A stretch of 64,000 nucleotides of DNA, from NCBI RefSeq assembly GCF_018991925.1, contig NW_024724368.1:3890209-3954208 (forward strand), written 5' to 3'. Position 1 is the first letter of the stretch. Each line of letters starts with the position of its first letter. This DNA is from Homarus americanus (Eukaryota; Arthropoda; Malacostraca; Decapoda; Nephropidae). The translations under genes and the position numbers were made by a program. Below, piece by piece: positions 34,256 through 46,354 of this stretch. The notes beneath the pieces were generated by a model. That model made no database searches. It saw nothing but the letters and a program-made list of their open reading frames with translations, and was not told where the DNA came from.

Positions 34256-34446
34256 AGTACAGCAGTAACGTGCGTCATCTCTCACCAGTATGTCAAGGGT
34301 TCGAGCCTTGGCCTGGACACACGTGAGAAGGGTGTTATCCAGTGTGACCCTCACTACCAACCACCACAGGTTTCCACCGGTCTCCAGTTTCCTCTTGTAC
34401 TAACACTGGATAGACCAACCGCCCGAACGGCTAATAAAATGAAAAT
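34256..34446 (+). mobile_element. tRNA-derived SINE
   Basis: The head AGTACAGCAGTAACGTGCGT matches the A-box region of arthropod tRNA-SINEs, and GGGTTCGAGCC is a clear B box about 40 bp later. The body contains GGCCTGGACACACGTGAGAA and GTGTTATCCAGTGTGACCCT, and the 3' end is A-rich (AATAAAATGAAAATAAAAC). Related minus-strand copies lie at 48905-49010, 54995-55110 and 58575-58720. Confidence 0.65.
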
Positions 34447-34633
34447 AAAACAAATTACTTCAAAATATCTGTATATTTGTGTATTTATTATAATACCAAA
34501 ATAGAAAAATGGAAGGCTCCAGAGGACGGAATCATTTTTTTTGGTACAGTACACGATTAATTTCTTACATGAGATTCTTATATGATAATCACAGTAAATT
34601 ACTGTAATGTTAGTTCCAAAAGACAAGTACGTA

Positions 34634-35173
34634 CAGTAAAACCCCCACAATTAAAAATAATAGGGGCTCTAGCCCTTACGAATTATAAGATTTTACGAAA
34701 TATGAGGGACACCTCCTGAGGGTGGGGGTACCTTTCTGTTATCTGCCCCAATCAAAATTTAAACATTATCTTGAATGTTTAAGCTCTTGTGTTTTCCTCT
34801 TAACTTGACAGCTTTCTTCTTAGAGGCTCCTTTTGAGGTGCTTGGTCCAGGGTTATCAGACATAATGGCTCAAACACCGGGCAATGTTGGAAAGACAAGA
34901 GGGAAAAAGTTTGCACAATCAGTAGAAGTGCACTCCATGACCGACCCACATGAACTGGCCCTGAACGACAGGTCAAACATGCGTATACAGTACTTATTTA
35001 CACTGAGGTGTGTGGTCGCATCCCAGTGACATGTGCGTCATACGTATTCGTAAATGTCTCTCATAATCCAAAATTTTATCAAATACCAAATTTGTAATAT
35101 TTGAGAACAGCAAACCATTACTGCTTATGAGTGATTTTGAATTTGAGGGGCATGAATTATGGGGGTTTTATTA
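34634..35173. mobile_element. Tc1/mariner-type MITE, about 540 bp
   Basis: TA then CAGTAAAACCCCCACAATT forms the left end, and the right end GAATTATGGGGGTTTTATTA is its near-perfect inverse. The termini resemble the pogo/Tigger-style ends of the element at 28183. The ORF inside (MFKLLCFPLN) shows no transposase motif. Confidence 0.55.
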
Positions 35174-35804
35174 ATTACATCTAGAATTTATACACAGTTC
35201 TGGAGATAAAGTTATGTGTGTCTACTGAGATTCAAAGATTACAAGAACACACTTGGTTATTGCTGTGAAATTTGCATTTGAAAATATCATTAAAAATGCT
35301 GCTTCTATGAACAAGCCTTATAACCAAGACTTTTCATTTCCTGAAGAGTTACAGGGGTTACTTTCATTACAGCATGAACCACAGTGACCAAATAAAAATA
35401 TCTAACGTAAAGTAAACTTGCACGATACAGTATTAAAAACTAATGATATATAGTACTGCCAGATAAAAAATTTTGACTTGATGAAATTAAAATAAACATA
35501 TAATGCTGACACAAGTACATTGGCCATAAAACCAATATACTACATCAATGATCAAACAATTTTGACCCCGATTCTACACTGTATAATCCACAGCATAGAA
35601 CAATGTCAATGCTGCCTATAATTGTCGTAATGACAACCGTATAAAAATATGCTATCCAGTAGTTTATACAACTTTGTCACCTTTCTAAACAACACTAAAA
35701 ATGTCAAATTAAACAATGCAGTCGACACAACTATTCTCACCAATGATGTTTACAATCAACCACACTGAGAACTTACTGACGGATTAAAACGCCTAATCCT
35801 TTAA

Positions 35805-35884
35805 CCCCTTGTGTCTCTCTGCACTTAAAATCATCTGGCATTAGTCAAATAAAACATTAAAAGTAGCATCCCATAGTGAAGGGG
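35805..35884. mobile_element. 80-bp piggyBac-like mini-MITE
   Basis: The element begins CCCCTT and ends AAGGGG, is flanked on both sides by TTAA, and has a homologue at 46268-46354 with the same ends and interior (AAATAAAACA, TAAAAGT, TAGTGAA). TTAA duplications with C-rich tips are the piggyBac signature. Confidence 0.55.
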
Positions 35885-38800
35885 TTAAGTACACATGCAG
35901 AAGTTTAGGATATATGTATAAAAGTCAATATATCCCAAACTATGTCTTCCTAGAAGAATCACCAACGAGCAACCACACACTTGCCCAAGAGGTCAGTAAA
36001 ACTCGACTAATACTCCTCCAAAGAATTAACGAACACTCAAGCCCTGTCCTTAAACCTAACCTTTGATAAATTAACCTGAATTTAGTATATAATACATCTT
36101 ATTAACTTTAACCCTTTGTGCAAATATTTATCCAAATGGTTAAAGGGGACGGATGTATGGTCGGATGGAACTGTAACTATTTGCTCCCCCCAGTTCCAGG
36201 AACCATAGTAATATAAGCTGTCAATCCCACACACAGATGGAGAGAATCTACATATCTAGCTGCACAGAGATTCATACTGTACCAACACAAACTTCCTAAT
36301 ACTGTTGCCGAGGCTTTTGTTTAAAGATGAAGATCCATACACTGAGAAAAAAAACCCATTTCATAGAAATCTTTAAGTCAACACACAAGATTCCCAAAAA
36401 TTCTATATATCATCTCCAAACATTCAAGAAGTCTATCATCTGTTATAGAACAAACTGGATGAGAACACTCAAGCATTTCCAAGAGATCAGACATAAAGGT
36501 TCTAAGAATATGTCATCCACCAACAATATTGTCATCTCCTCTCTCAGAAGACTTCTCAATGAGGCCAATGGTTGTAAAATATCAAGTCACAGTAGCACTG
36601 AAAAACATATCCTGTACATATATTATCAATCAGCCCATTAATTATCTATAGCTGCAGGACTCTGGTGGAATATCCGAAATAACTCTCCATCAACACTGAC
36701 ATCTGAGGCGAGTTGTTTCTCCTAACCTTCCTGGTCAGCTTTCAAACTCATTTCTTGAAAACCAGGTAACCATTACCTCTCTCAACGACTGCTCAGCTAG
36801 ACCTGCCTTGTAACTACTGTTGTGTGAAATTCAATCTAACATGTGATAACCTACAGCATTTTTGTGCAAGGATACGGCAATAATGAGCCTAACGAAATTA
36901 GTATTACAACCATCACGTCGGTGTATGAAGGCATAATATACTAACCAAACTCAATAGGAAGTTTGTGACGATACAGCAGAAGCAGACCTGGAAAGACGGC
37001 CCTTGTAACAAATATGTTTCAGTCATCACAAACATTTAAAACAAAATGGTACAGTTTTATACCATATTTAAAAACCTGCTGCCTCTAATAAAACTTCTGC
37101 TCCATCATAAAACTCTTGCATCATCATGATTAAAAAATCCAATGTTTGACAGGTTGCAGGTTCATTATTTTGATGACTCCTGACACCAAACTATGTACAG
37201 TACTGTATTTTAACTTTCAATAATGGAAATGTTCAGCTTACCTGTTTGTGACAGTGACTCCTGTTACAGCCATTCTAACACAAAATTTGGATTAATAAAT
37301 ATCACTGTATACCTAAAGCTCATATAAGCTGCTTCTGCTATAAATAAATTTTTAACTGTAGTGACCACCACTAACTAATCATGACTACTGTATACAAACA
37401 CCAGTCTCAACTCAAATGCATTTCATCTTTTGTTAACAACTCAGTTTCCATTGTGAACCTGACACTAAAAAATTTTTCCCTTCCAAATATGAAAGGTATA
37501 TACAAGTGATATCCACATTAGCTGGAATAATTGGTGCAGAGCTCTTTTGGGAATGAGAGATTTCTGGGTACCAAAATGAATTTTTCATCCCCGGAAAAAA
37601 TTTATGGCATAAGAAAGTGTATAAACTTTTATTCACAGCATTTGTTCTAATGGTGTTAGCGAGATGAATTTGGTACCATAATGATCCTACATGTAATACA
37701 TTCTGCATAAGATTATTTAAAAAAAAATCCTTAAACATAGCATTTTGACACAATATAAGGACGGGGACTCGATTCTTTATGAAAAAAAAAACGCAAGAAA
37801 TGTTTATACCGGAGTATATAAAATTATGTAGTTCAAATTTAGAAACACCAATTTTTATTAAAATAATCTTGAATAGTTTATCTATAAGTTTGTTAAAAAT
37901 AAATACAGTATTTAAAAAAATTTAAATTTTTTTATATGTAACGGGTGTGTGAGACTTGAAATGGACCTGTATATCACAGCCAAGACTGGAACTTTCTGAG
38001 TCTAAACTACGCATCTCACACGGACAGACACAGAGCTGTATTTATTTATACAAACACCACCGTACACGTACAATATATTGTAAATAAACAAAACATTGTA
38101 CTGTATACTACTACTGTACTGTATACTGTGCTCACCACAAGATGCTGTCATCTTGAGCCTACAGTAAGCATACTTGTACACTCTACTGAATGCACAGTAG
38201 CTACGGTATACCTACTGTAACTGTAATCACGTTTTTTTGTCTTAACACTGTATTCTTGGCTGGTTGTGACCTGGTACAGTAATGTACAGTACCATACACA
38301 ACACTAATTTTATGCAAAAACAGCAACAAGCGAGAGATCAACCTTGTACAGTGACAGCAATATATGAACCAAGCACACAGCTAGTCCACCCACACACCTG
38401 GCATGTGGGGACGAGTCGAACCATGATGCAATCACTCGGAACTCCAGGAAAATTTGTTCACATGCCCAGAATGGAGAGATTTTTTTGGAAAATGCACCTG
38501 ATTTTCATCCTTGGAAACTCATTACCAAGCCCAACCAGGTTATTGCTTACTTATCTATGAATGGGAAAAAGAGTAGGGGATAGAGAGAGGTGTGAAAAAG
38601 AAATGTTTACCAAGAAACCTGGAGGTCCTTATGAAGAAGCCACCTCACCATGGAGAGGTTCCCCGTGAAATTCAATACTGCAGTTAAGATGAGAAAAATT
38701 ATCTACACAACATCACGAAGCCTGGAGTAATACTTTTTAAACCTACTCATAAGTAATTGAGTAATCAATACTATTCCACCAAAATACTGTCTGGGGCAAT

Positions 38801-39079
38801 CTTGACTAACGGTCCTTAATGAATCTATATATAAACTAATTTAATCTCCAGGTATTTTAAAGCTTCAAGATACAGGTAGTAGAATTAGTTGGTTGACTGA
38901 CATATCAAAAATAGTTTTGTAACAAAACTGTAAACAGAAATTATTCACATGACAATTGATTTGTCTACTCAACAAATTTTTCTTCCAAATGTTAAGTGTG
39001 AACAAACAGCACTCTGAAATTTTCCTTCACATGCAAATAATATCCAACAACCACGAAATTTGACAAGTTACCGTAACTG

Positions 39080-39291
39080 TTATTGCCTGAGAAAAACCAG
39101 AGATATTACAGCTGTAACAACCACCAGAAAACTGGCTGTAGTGGCAGATGATCCATTACAGCCATCAGAAGTACAATAACATTCTTCCCAATATACACCA
39201 ATGGGATCCACTCCCCAGTTGCACATGTTGGTCACACCACTCTCAGTCACTGAAGAACAACGACGGATTATAGTACGCCATCGACCGTCCC
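39080..39291 (-). CDS. Ly6 gene, exon 3 (second half of domain and GPI signal)
   Basis: The acceptor TTTTGCAG precedes 39291. The exon encodes DGRWRTIIRRC, MCNWG, ECYCTSDGCN and the hydrophobic GPI-attachment tail, then stops at 39080. Confidence 0.88.
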
Positions 39292-41788
39292 CTGCAAAAG
39301 ACAAAAAAATAAAATTAGAGCAAAAGTTACATTCACATCATGTACAGTCCCGTTAGATGTGGCAACTGTTTGTTTGTTTACATCGTATTAAAACTCCCAG
39401 AATGCCCCTAAGAACCTCGCAATAGTACCCAGACTAAGGATGTTAAGCATTCCAGAGAGTTGCTGCTACCAACAAACCTAGAACAATTTGATTACAACTG
39501 CATCTCAATTAAAGTTGAAAACTGTACCAAAGACTTTCTGATTCCTTCTAAATAGTAACTCCACATTATCATTTTTTTTTATTTGCATCAGGTGTTACTA
39601 TTCTGTGCAAAATAACCATTGAAGAATAAAAAACATAATTCTAAAAGCAACTCCCACATTACTTTACTTTCTTGTTCACTCCTGCATACCATTTTCTACT
39701 ACCGGTAGTAATTTGGTTATCAGTGACTGGTCAAGGTACAGGTAGTTCTCACTATATGAAAGGGATGTACAGGAATTCTGCAGAAGTCATGCATGAAGCA
39801 AAATTCTGTATAGTAGGAGTGATTTCCCCATAAACAGTGTTAAAAATGAAGATGTGTGAAGCCAATTTTCCAGACATCTTTTGGCCAAAACTAAACACAA
39901 AAGACATAATACCTGTACACTAACTCAACAAATCAAAACAGAACATCATTAAATGCATAATAAATTTAATGAACACTCACCACAAACACATTAACAGAAA
40001 AAAGTCGCCAAATTTCAGTGTCATGAGGGGTGATTCTCATTCATTTGCAGTGGTGGTATTCTTAGTACTACATAAGCAGTGCTAGACAGCCAAGTAAATA
40101 TAGCTAACGTCTTTAATCTTATACCCTGTAATTGCTAATGCTGAACAAAGAAATAAATTGAGGTCATTTATCCAAAAACTGAATATTTACAGGTACAGAA
40201 TTAACTACTGCACTTACAAATAAACATGCGAGGAGACTGTTTTGTAACCTTCACACAGAATGTCCCTGGGGTTACGGACTCCTCCTGGAAGCAGTCAACA
40301 GGAATGTGCGACTCCGCATCGAATGTTTCGTAGGCACCACAAAGATCTCTACCATCGGGGTCTTCGTCGGTGGAACACTGGTAACACTTGATTGCATCAC
40401 CTGAAAAACAAAGTACATAACTCATAATTTCAACTTTAAATGTTATGCCTCACATTACACTGTAAACTCTTCTACTTGACCACAGATAATGTCTGGGTCT
40501 TACATTGGATGTAAGACATCCAGTTAAAGGCCAGAGTCCGTTTTTTAGCTCCCTGTCCTCCGTCCAACACAACCACTAGCTGGACGCTGATTTGTCCTCC
40601 TTTTGGGGTTATGGATGTGGCCACCCTTCTAAGGTAATGGAAGACAGCTAACACCAGAAGCAGTTGTTCAATTTCGTTCATTTTTCCATAGATGTTCTTT
40701 GGATGACAGTAGGTAATAAAAACGGTATGACAGTTCACAGAACCTAATAGAACCTGACCTAACCTTGCCCGTAAAATTATCATTTCGGACATCCCTATGT
40801 TTTTCCAGCGTTTTTTTATGTATTTTAAATGATTTTGATCATACCTAACCTACCCTAACCAACCTAAGCTAACCTGGCCACAAAACCCAGGAACTATAAC
40901 CTAACCTAAATTCCTAAGATTACCCGGATGACCAGAACGGTAATACCACCTTGCCTAACATGACCTGGTCTAAGGAAACAGCTAACACCAGAAGCAGTTG
41001 TTCAATTTTGTCATTTTTCCCACAGATGATGTTTGGATAATAGGTAAAAAAAAAATGATACGACAATACATAGGTAGATAGAGAGCAGCAATGGCATCCA
41101 GGAAGTGGTAATTTCTCCCTTCTTTGATGCCCAGCCCACTACAGGTGAATTATGATCAGGGGGAAAAAATAAAGCAAAATACCTAAAATGAAAGGTTTTT
41201 ATTTATTTTTTTTTTTTTTACATTTCTTATTATTTACTGTCATCCAAACAACACTTGTGGGTAAAAAAATAAATGAAATCAAACAATTCCTTCTGGTGTT
41301 AGTTGTCTGATCAATATTAACAAGGTGAAGTATGATTAACATTGGTTGGGTTGATTTGCTAGTTTAGGAAGTAGTGAGTCGAGGGACCCTAAAAACCTCT
41401 GTAGGAAAAAATGGAAAGACCAAAATAAGTATACAGTACTGTATTGCAATTCCCGGAGGAGTGTAAGATAGTTTAGGTGGGTTAGAGTGGTAACGTATCG
41501 ATATTTTATTCAATATCATTCTACTACCCTTGAATTCAACATCAGTTTATTATATGAGGCAAAGAATAAGCTAAATATACCAAATAATATCCTAATTGCC
41601 AGAAACGACCTTCCTGGCAGTAACCAAAAGTTCAAAACATCATCCACCTATTCCTTCACTTCTAAACTACAGAATACACACAACATTCATTACAATTTCA
41701 TGCAATAAATCTGATACACCAACAACTTACTTCTCGGTACAATGCTGCACAAGACCAGTAGACCAACAGCTAACGTTGATAAGATCAT
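39080..41788 (-). CDS. Ly6/uPAR-domain GPI-anchored protein (sleepless/crok-like), three exons
   Basis: Exons on the minus strand are 41788-41731, 40400-40218 and 39291-39080. All introns are GT-AG and both junctions phase 1; 453 nt give 150 residues. Residues 1-20 form a signal peptide (MILSTLAVGLLVLCSIV). The mature part starts DAIKCYQCSTDED and carries ten cysteines (25, 28, 40, 56, 68, 92, 104, 118, 120, 125), ending in the C-Y-C-x4-C-N pattern (C125-N126) that defines the three-finger Ly6 fold. N126-G-S is an N-glycosylation sequon. The hydrophobic tail (SFLVVVTAVISLVFL) lacks a cytoplasmic domain, which implies a GPI anchor. Insect relatives modulate ion channels or receptors (sleepless/quiver) or septate-junction assembly (crok, boudin); which of these roles applies here cannot be told. 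It points toward the 3' end of CLDH (convergent). Confidence 0.88.
40218..40400 (-). CDS. Ly6 gene, exon 2 (first half of domain)
   Basis: The acceptor GTTTTTCAG and donor T|GTAAGT are both strong. It encodes DAIKCYQCSTDEDPDGRDLC through KVTKQSPRMFI. Reading through the donor would add a spurious Cys and a stop. Confidence 0.88.
40401..41730 (-). repeat. Ly6 intron 1 with a triplicated 85-bp sequence
   Basis: CAGCTAACACCAGAAGCAGT, TGTTCAATTTTGTCATTTTT and GATGTTTGGATGACAGTAGG-like sequence occur at 40644-40725 and 40978-41063 in the same orientation, and inverted at 41230-41309. Short CCTAACCTAA runs lie between the first two copies (40845-40915). Confidence 0.7.
41731..41788 (-). CDS. Ly6 gene, exon 1 (signal peptide)
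   Basis: The ATG is in an AAAATG context and the exon ends AGAA|GTAAGT. It encodes 19 residues of a classic signal peptide. Intron 1 (40401-41730) contains three copies of an 85-bp repeat. Confidence 0.85.
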
Positions 41789-43009
41789 TTTGAAGAGTTT
41801 TCTGCCACAGCCACACCTGTATTGTCGTTTTCCACACCTTCACGGCCACAGGTAACATGTCGTACTTTATTGTAAATTGTTGTACTTGAAAGTCTCGATA
41901 CTAATTGCGAGGTTTCGAGTATTTTTTAGTACTTTTGCAGCCAAACATTATTTAGGATTACTATATTATTACATGTGATCGTATATTTATGAACCAATAT
42001 TGAGCTTGTGGCAGAAGCACTTTCACAAACCACCGCCATTTGACTGAAAATCTCGGCATCTTCAGCTGATCAGTGAGACACCCAAGAGGCAGAATATGAC
42101 GCAGTGGCCAACACTCGACATGTATTTTGTTATTGCTTGTATAGTCTTTATGTGTACAGTATACTGATCCAATGTATCACTTGTATGACTATTTTAAGCA
42201 GACGAATTTACAGTATCTTTTTACTTTACTTTTATCCTCTAGCCTTGGTGTCGTAGTACTTGTGTTAATTGCTTCTTTTATGTGTCGTAAATAAGAATTA
42301 TTATCCCATTTAAAGTATAAGAATCAAATTACAATTTTCAACATTTCGCACACATCCGTCCTGATCATATATGTATAATAATTATCGTACAACCAATAAC
42401 TTTTGAGTACTGCGTATGGTGAGGAGGTTAATTTATACAGTACCGAGGCTTTATTTTAATTAGATGCTTTATTTGGTTATATACATTCTATTAATACCAA
42501 TCCTGAAAAAAATTATATTGAGACCATACTTTAATTAGAAACATTCTTCAAACATCAATAACGAGACGAGTACTAACTTTTTCTTTTATCCTCCTCGCCA
42601 CTGATCAGCCCGTTTTAACCGCTTGGGCAGTCGGTCGCCCTCTGCCACTGTTGGCATCTGACTCCTATTTCGAAACTATAAACAGTTATGATAACACGCT
42701 GCATGTAGTGAGCATGTCCTTCATTCCAAGTACGAGTCATCGTAACTGATTAGATAAGATTGCTGCGGTTGCCACCTGAATATTCACAACAAATCGAATA
42801 ACTCAAGTTTCAATCACATAATTCTTTCAAAATTATATATAACTTAATAGGAGTTAGGACATATACTCCAGATGAGAACACACTAACACACTGTATCCAC
42901 TGAACCATCGATATCAACACAAGGGAAACTGGCTCATAGGGTTTGTCTCGCAGCCAACAGCACGATGTGGTCTCCTGCTACACTTATACAGCCTCACCAG
43001 TTACCTGGA

Positions 43010-43150
43010 TATCCAGCTCACCGTCGAACCATTCATCACCCAGCTCCCCAGTCAACTCATTAGTCACCATCAGCCCATTAAGTCACCACCAGCTCACTCG
43101 GTCACCATCAGGTCATCGGTCACCCTCAACTCATCGGTCACCAGATTAGT
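43010..43150. repeat. CCATCAG/GGTCACC short tandem repeat
   Basis: Imperfect 18-22 bp units such as AGTCACCATCAGCCCATTA and GGTCACCATCAGGTCATC. The ORF crossing it is a repeat artefact. Confidence 0.75.
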
Positions 43151-43650
43151 GGTTAAAACTCCTGGAATAAGCACACTCTGCCTCCTGTAAGTTCCATGCT
43201 TATATTGTTGTTTTTTTTTTAAATTCAAGTGAAGATTAAAATTGTGCATTAGGCTTAAATGGGTCATTGGATCAGTGAATGGGGTATATTTTTGCAACTG
43301 TTTTGTGTATTGTATACTGTGGTACACGTGTGTACCTAGGCGTTTACCTTGGCGCGTGTGTAACTGTTTTGTGTGATGTGTGTATGTGTATGTACAGGTG
43401 GTAGCTTGGCATGAGTATCCCTTAGCGTGTGTGTAGTTTGGCATATGTGTACTTTAGCGTGTGTTTGTCGTTGGGCGTATGTGTACCTTCGCGTAAGTGT
43501 AGTTTGGTGTGTGTGTGTGTATATAGGCTGGAATGTGTAGTTTAGCCTATGTATATCTTAGTGTATGTGTAGTTTGGCATGTGTGTGTACTTGTATGCGA
43601 GTCACATATAAGGGCATACACAGTCACACTAACAAGTGGGTCACCCACAG

Positions 43651-44313
43651 GTGCCGTGAACATGGAACATGACGGCCTGGGAGTCTCACCCCAAACTGAC
43701 TCAGGTAAGACGCCCACCTTCACCATCATGCCTACTATTACGCCCGCCCTCACCATCATAACTACCATCACGCCCACCATCTTACCGACCATCATGGAGG
43801 TTTAGGTAGTCGGGATCAAGCAATGAACTATCCTTAACTTTACGACTATCCGTATTTATATACTATTACGGTACCCGAGTATTTTTATTGGATCACCTGA
43901 ATATTAAGCCTCCCCAGCTTATTTCACTTGATCATTAAACACCCTAACGCAACCTAGGGGGTAAGATTAAGTTAGATTAGGTTAGGTTAGCTTGAGGGTG
44001 TTTCAATTATCAGGTGAAATAAGCTGGGATGCCTAATTATCATGTGATCTTCTTTATCTCTGATCCCGTGTCAACAGTTGCCCTCAACGTCCCGGATTTG
44101 GCGGCACTTGAAGCGGAGAAGAGGGCGTTAGAGGTTCGTCTGGATGAAGCAAGAGAAGCATTGACGTGCCGAGTGTGCTTGGACCGCCCCGTCGCCGCCG
44201 TGTTCATGCCGTGTGCTCACCTCAACACCTGTAGCACCTGTTCTGCTTCCCTTACCACCTGCCCGCTCTGCCGCTCACCTATACATTACGCTGCCCCTGT
44301 TATCATAGACTGA
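43651..44313 (+). CDS. IAP-type RING-finger protein (C-terminal or complete small protein)
   Basis: Two exons, 43651-43704 and 44078-44313, join in phase 1 across a GT-AG intron. From the first Met (43662) the product is 92 residues. A short charged helix (LAALEAEKRALEVRLDEARE) leads into a C3HC4 RING: C45-x2-C48, C60-A-H62, C66-x2-C69, C76-x2-C79. The spacing and the PCAH-LNTC pattern match the C-terminal RINGs of IAP proteins and of LRSAM1/MIB-type E3 ligases, which recruit E2 enzymes to ubiquitinate partners. The reading frame stays open upstream of this Met to the acceptor at 43650 in phase 1, so earlier exons may exist, but no BIR or other domain was found in the window. An AATAAA lies at 44816. 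Confidence 0.72.
43891..44049. mobile_element. 159-bp palindromic foldback MITE next to the RING exon
   Basis: The two halves (GATCACCTGAATATTAAGCC, AGCTTATTTCACTTGATCAT, AAACACCCTAA on the left) are inverted copies of each other around a central GGTTAGGTTAG tract. It ends 28 bp before the RING exon, so it supplies sequence close to, perhaps including, the branch-point region. A half copy lies at 24893-24976. Confidence 0.65.
44078..44313 (+). CDS. RING exon
   Basis: The acceptor CCGTGTCAACAG ends at 44077. The exon encodes ALNVPDLAALEAEKRALEV and the whole C3HC4 RING, and ends HYAAPVIID-TGA. It is GC-rich, in contrast to its AT-rich neighbours. Confidence 0.8.
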
Positions 44314-44428
44314 GCCCTCCCCCCCCTCCCAACTATACAGCCTGTCATCATAGACCCTTTTCCCTCGCTACCGTCTCCAATATAGGTATATACAGTATAC
44401 AGGACGGCATATAACAAATACTGAATTA

Positions 44429-44545
44429 CTTTTTTTTTTACGGGGATTAGCCTACCCGAGAACAGGTCACTGACCCACATCGAGGCCAGGGCGGGCGAAA
44501 ATACAACAGTAATAATAATAATAAAAAAAATCAAGGATGAGAAAC
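44429..44545 (+). repeat. Solo copy of the poly-T/CCCACCCGGGCACAG repeat module
   Basis: A poly-T run, GATTAGCCTACCCGAGAACA, GGTCACTGACCCACATCG, GGGCGAAAATA, then (TAA)n and AAGGATGAGAAAC match the two inverted modules inside the element at 48052-48605. Confidence 0.6.
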
Positions 44546-46267
44546 GATATATGTATGTTATGTTGTCAAAGTAAGAGAAACAATTGAGACCCTGCAATTG
44601 TGTGTAAATGAGGCAGAAAGTGAAATCAGCAACCAAGGACTTGGTCACAATTTTCGTGATGCCATACAGCAGCAGGGTCTACCATTAGACAACACATTAT
44701 GCTTCCAATATCTTCCCAGGCGGTAGTACCTCCCTGTTTGATAGCTGCCTACTACCTACTACCTCTGTCTTCCTCACATATTTCCACACTCGTCAATCCA
44801 TCCCCTACCAGCTACAATAAAGGTATTTATTAAATAACTTTACGTTTAATATACAGTACAGTACTGTACTGACAACGCCGATTCACCAATAACATATAAA
44901 CATAGGCAGTGGCAATTAGTTTATTCAGACAACAATCCCTTGGTATTTCCCCTTCCCTAGTGTTGCATCAGTAGGCCCTAAGTAGAAAGGGAAAATAAAA
45001 AACTTAAGGCAAGAGAAAGTTGGGATGAAGTCAGCTCCAATAAGAAGCATCAGGACCTTACTTTACCTTAATGATAAGTTAAATAACTGTTCTGTGATTT
45101 CAGTGTGAAACAGAGATGTGACTGATCGTCGAAGCAGCTGATAGGCCGATCAGTGAAGAGAATAAAGTGACATGCATAACTGGCGATTCTTAGTCAATAT
45201 TTATTATGATGATTATTTTAATAATAATAAGATTTATAAAAAAAAATAATTACTGTACTTTTCTTGGAACTCTTCCTCCAACATTTTTTTTTCATCTCTG
45301 TATTTCAGCTTGTTCACTACAAGGAAGCAGTTCAGTTCATGTTAAATCTATCAGAAGTATTACTACATTATTCACTTGCTTTTTGCTGGACAAATTTTTT
45401 TTTGGTAGTATGGGATTTTTTCTTAACACTGCATGTGGAAATCAGATCCTATACTACCGAGCTAAATCTTAGCATTATAGCAGATGAAACAAACCGTCTA
45501 AACCTAATTACGTTTAACAAAACAACGCCTTTACTTTCTCATTTATTTGACATTCACCATACAGCACGAAAATATTATAAAGAAAATCCACATAAAGATT
45601 GAAACATAATTCGATCTTTTAATGTTGATAGTATTTATAACCTTGATATTCATGTTACTATGAACCTTTCCAAACAAAAATTTAGGGTACTGTGTTGAAT
45701 ATTAATAGAACCAAACTTATGGTGGGTGAGGTTGTCTTCTTCCCAAGATGCAGCTGTTACACATACACAAATTACAATGCTGCTATAGTTTATTGAGTGA
45801 TACACCGAGACAATATTCCTAATATATGAATGAGAGACTCATTTTGATGCTATTTGTAGTCTCGCATTATGAACAATATTTGACAGGCATCCAAGAATGT
45901 TTAAATACTTTGTGAGCACAGGATACTGGAGCAAGCAACAATATCAAATCAATGGGACAGAAGTAAGTATAATTTGTCTGGTTAAAAGACAAATCAACTT
46001 CTGATGCAATAGGTCCCATCCTGACCTAACCATTAAGATCAGGACCAATCTAAATTATTCCCCAATAAGACTGGGTTGTAAGACTAATGGTCAGGTTAAG
46101 TTGGGAACTATTATTGCTTAATTGACCACTTGCCTAACTAGCTCAAATGTGTTATTACAATATGAGAACTTTGAATATAAATGTTTTGGGTTTGTTCTCA
46201 AATACTATCCCATTTTTTCATTCTAGTTCTATTGTTATTATGAGTTTTACGGGTTTCTCTCTCTTAA

Positions 46268-46354
46268 CCCCTTATGTACTGGTTCCCATCTGAACTGGAT
46301 AAAATCAAGACACCCAAATAAAACACTAAAAGTGGCGTCCTCGTAGTGAAAGGG
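46268..46354. mobile_element. 87-bp piggyBac-like mini-MITE (second copy)
   Basis: Flanked by TTAA on both sides, it begins CCCCTTATGTACTGG and ends AGTGAAAGGG. The interior AAATAAAACACTAAAAGTGG matches the copy at 35805. Confidence 0.55.

Larger units (their letters stand above)
31010..39079. other. Intergenic region between CLDH and the Ly6 gene
   Basis: Apart from the CLDH 3' UTR (to about 31250) and the SINE and MITE copies listed separately, this is AT-rich sequence with many TACAGTA/TACTGTA motifs. The short ORFs (for example 36327-36641, 38282-38560 and 37433-37753) lack domains, biased composition or splice context that would support them. Confidence 0.7.

Noticed and set aside
34256..34330. 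Functional tRNA gene
   Set aside because: Box A and box B are present, but the sequence cannot form a proper acceptor stem and continues into a SINE body.
35981..36150. Third piggyBac-like mini-MITE near 36108
   Set aside because: The left TTAACCCTTT is present, but the right end reads GGTTAAAGGGG, which does not place TTAA outside the element; the similarity is too weak.
36327..36641. 104-codon ORF (MKIHTLRKKTHFIEIFKSTH)
   Set aside because: Lys/Ile/Asn-rich composition expected of AT-rich DNA, with no domain, signal or flanking exon.
45206..45602. Two overlapping ORFs rich in Phe/Leu
   Set aside because: Composition follows the AT- and T-rich DNA, and no homologue or splice structure was recognised.
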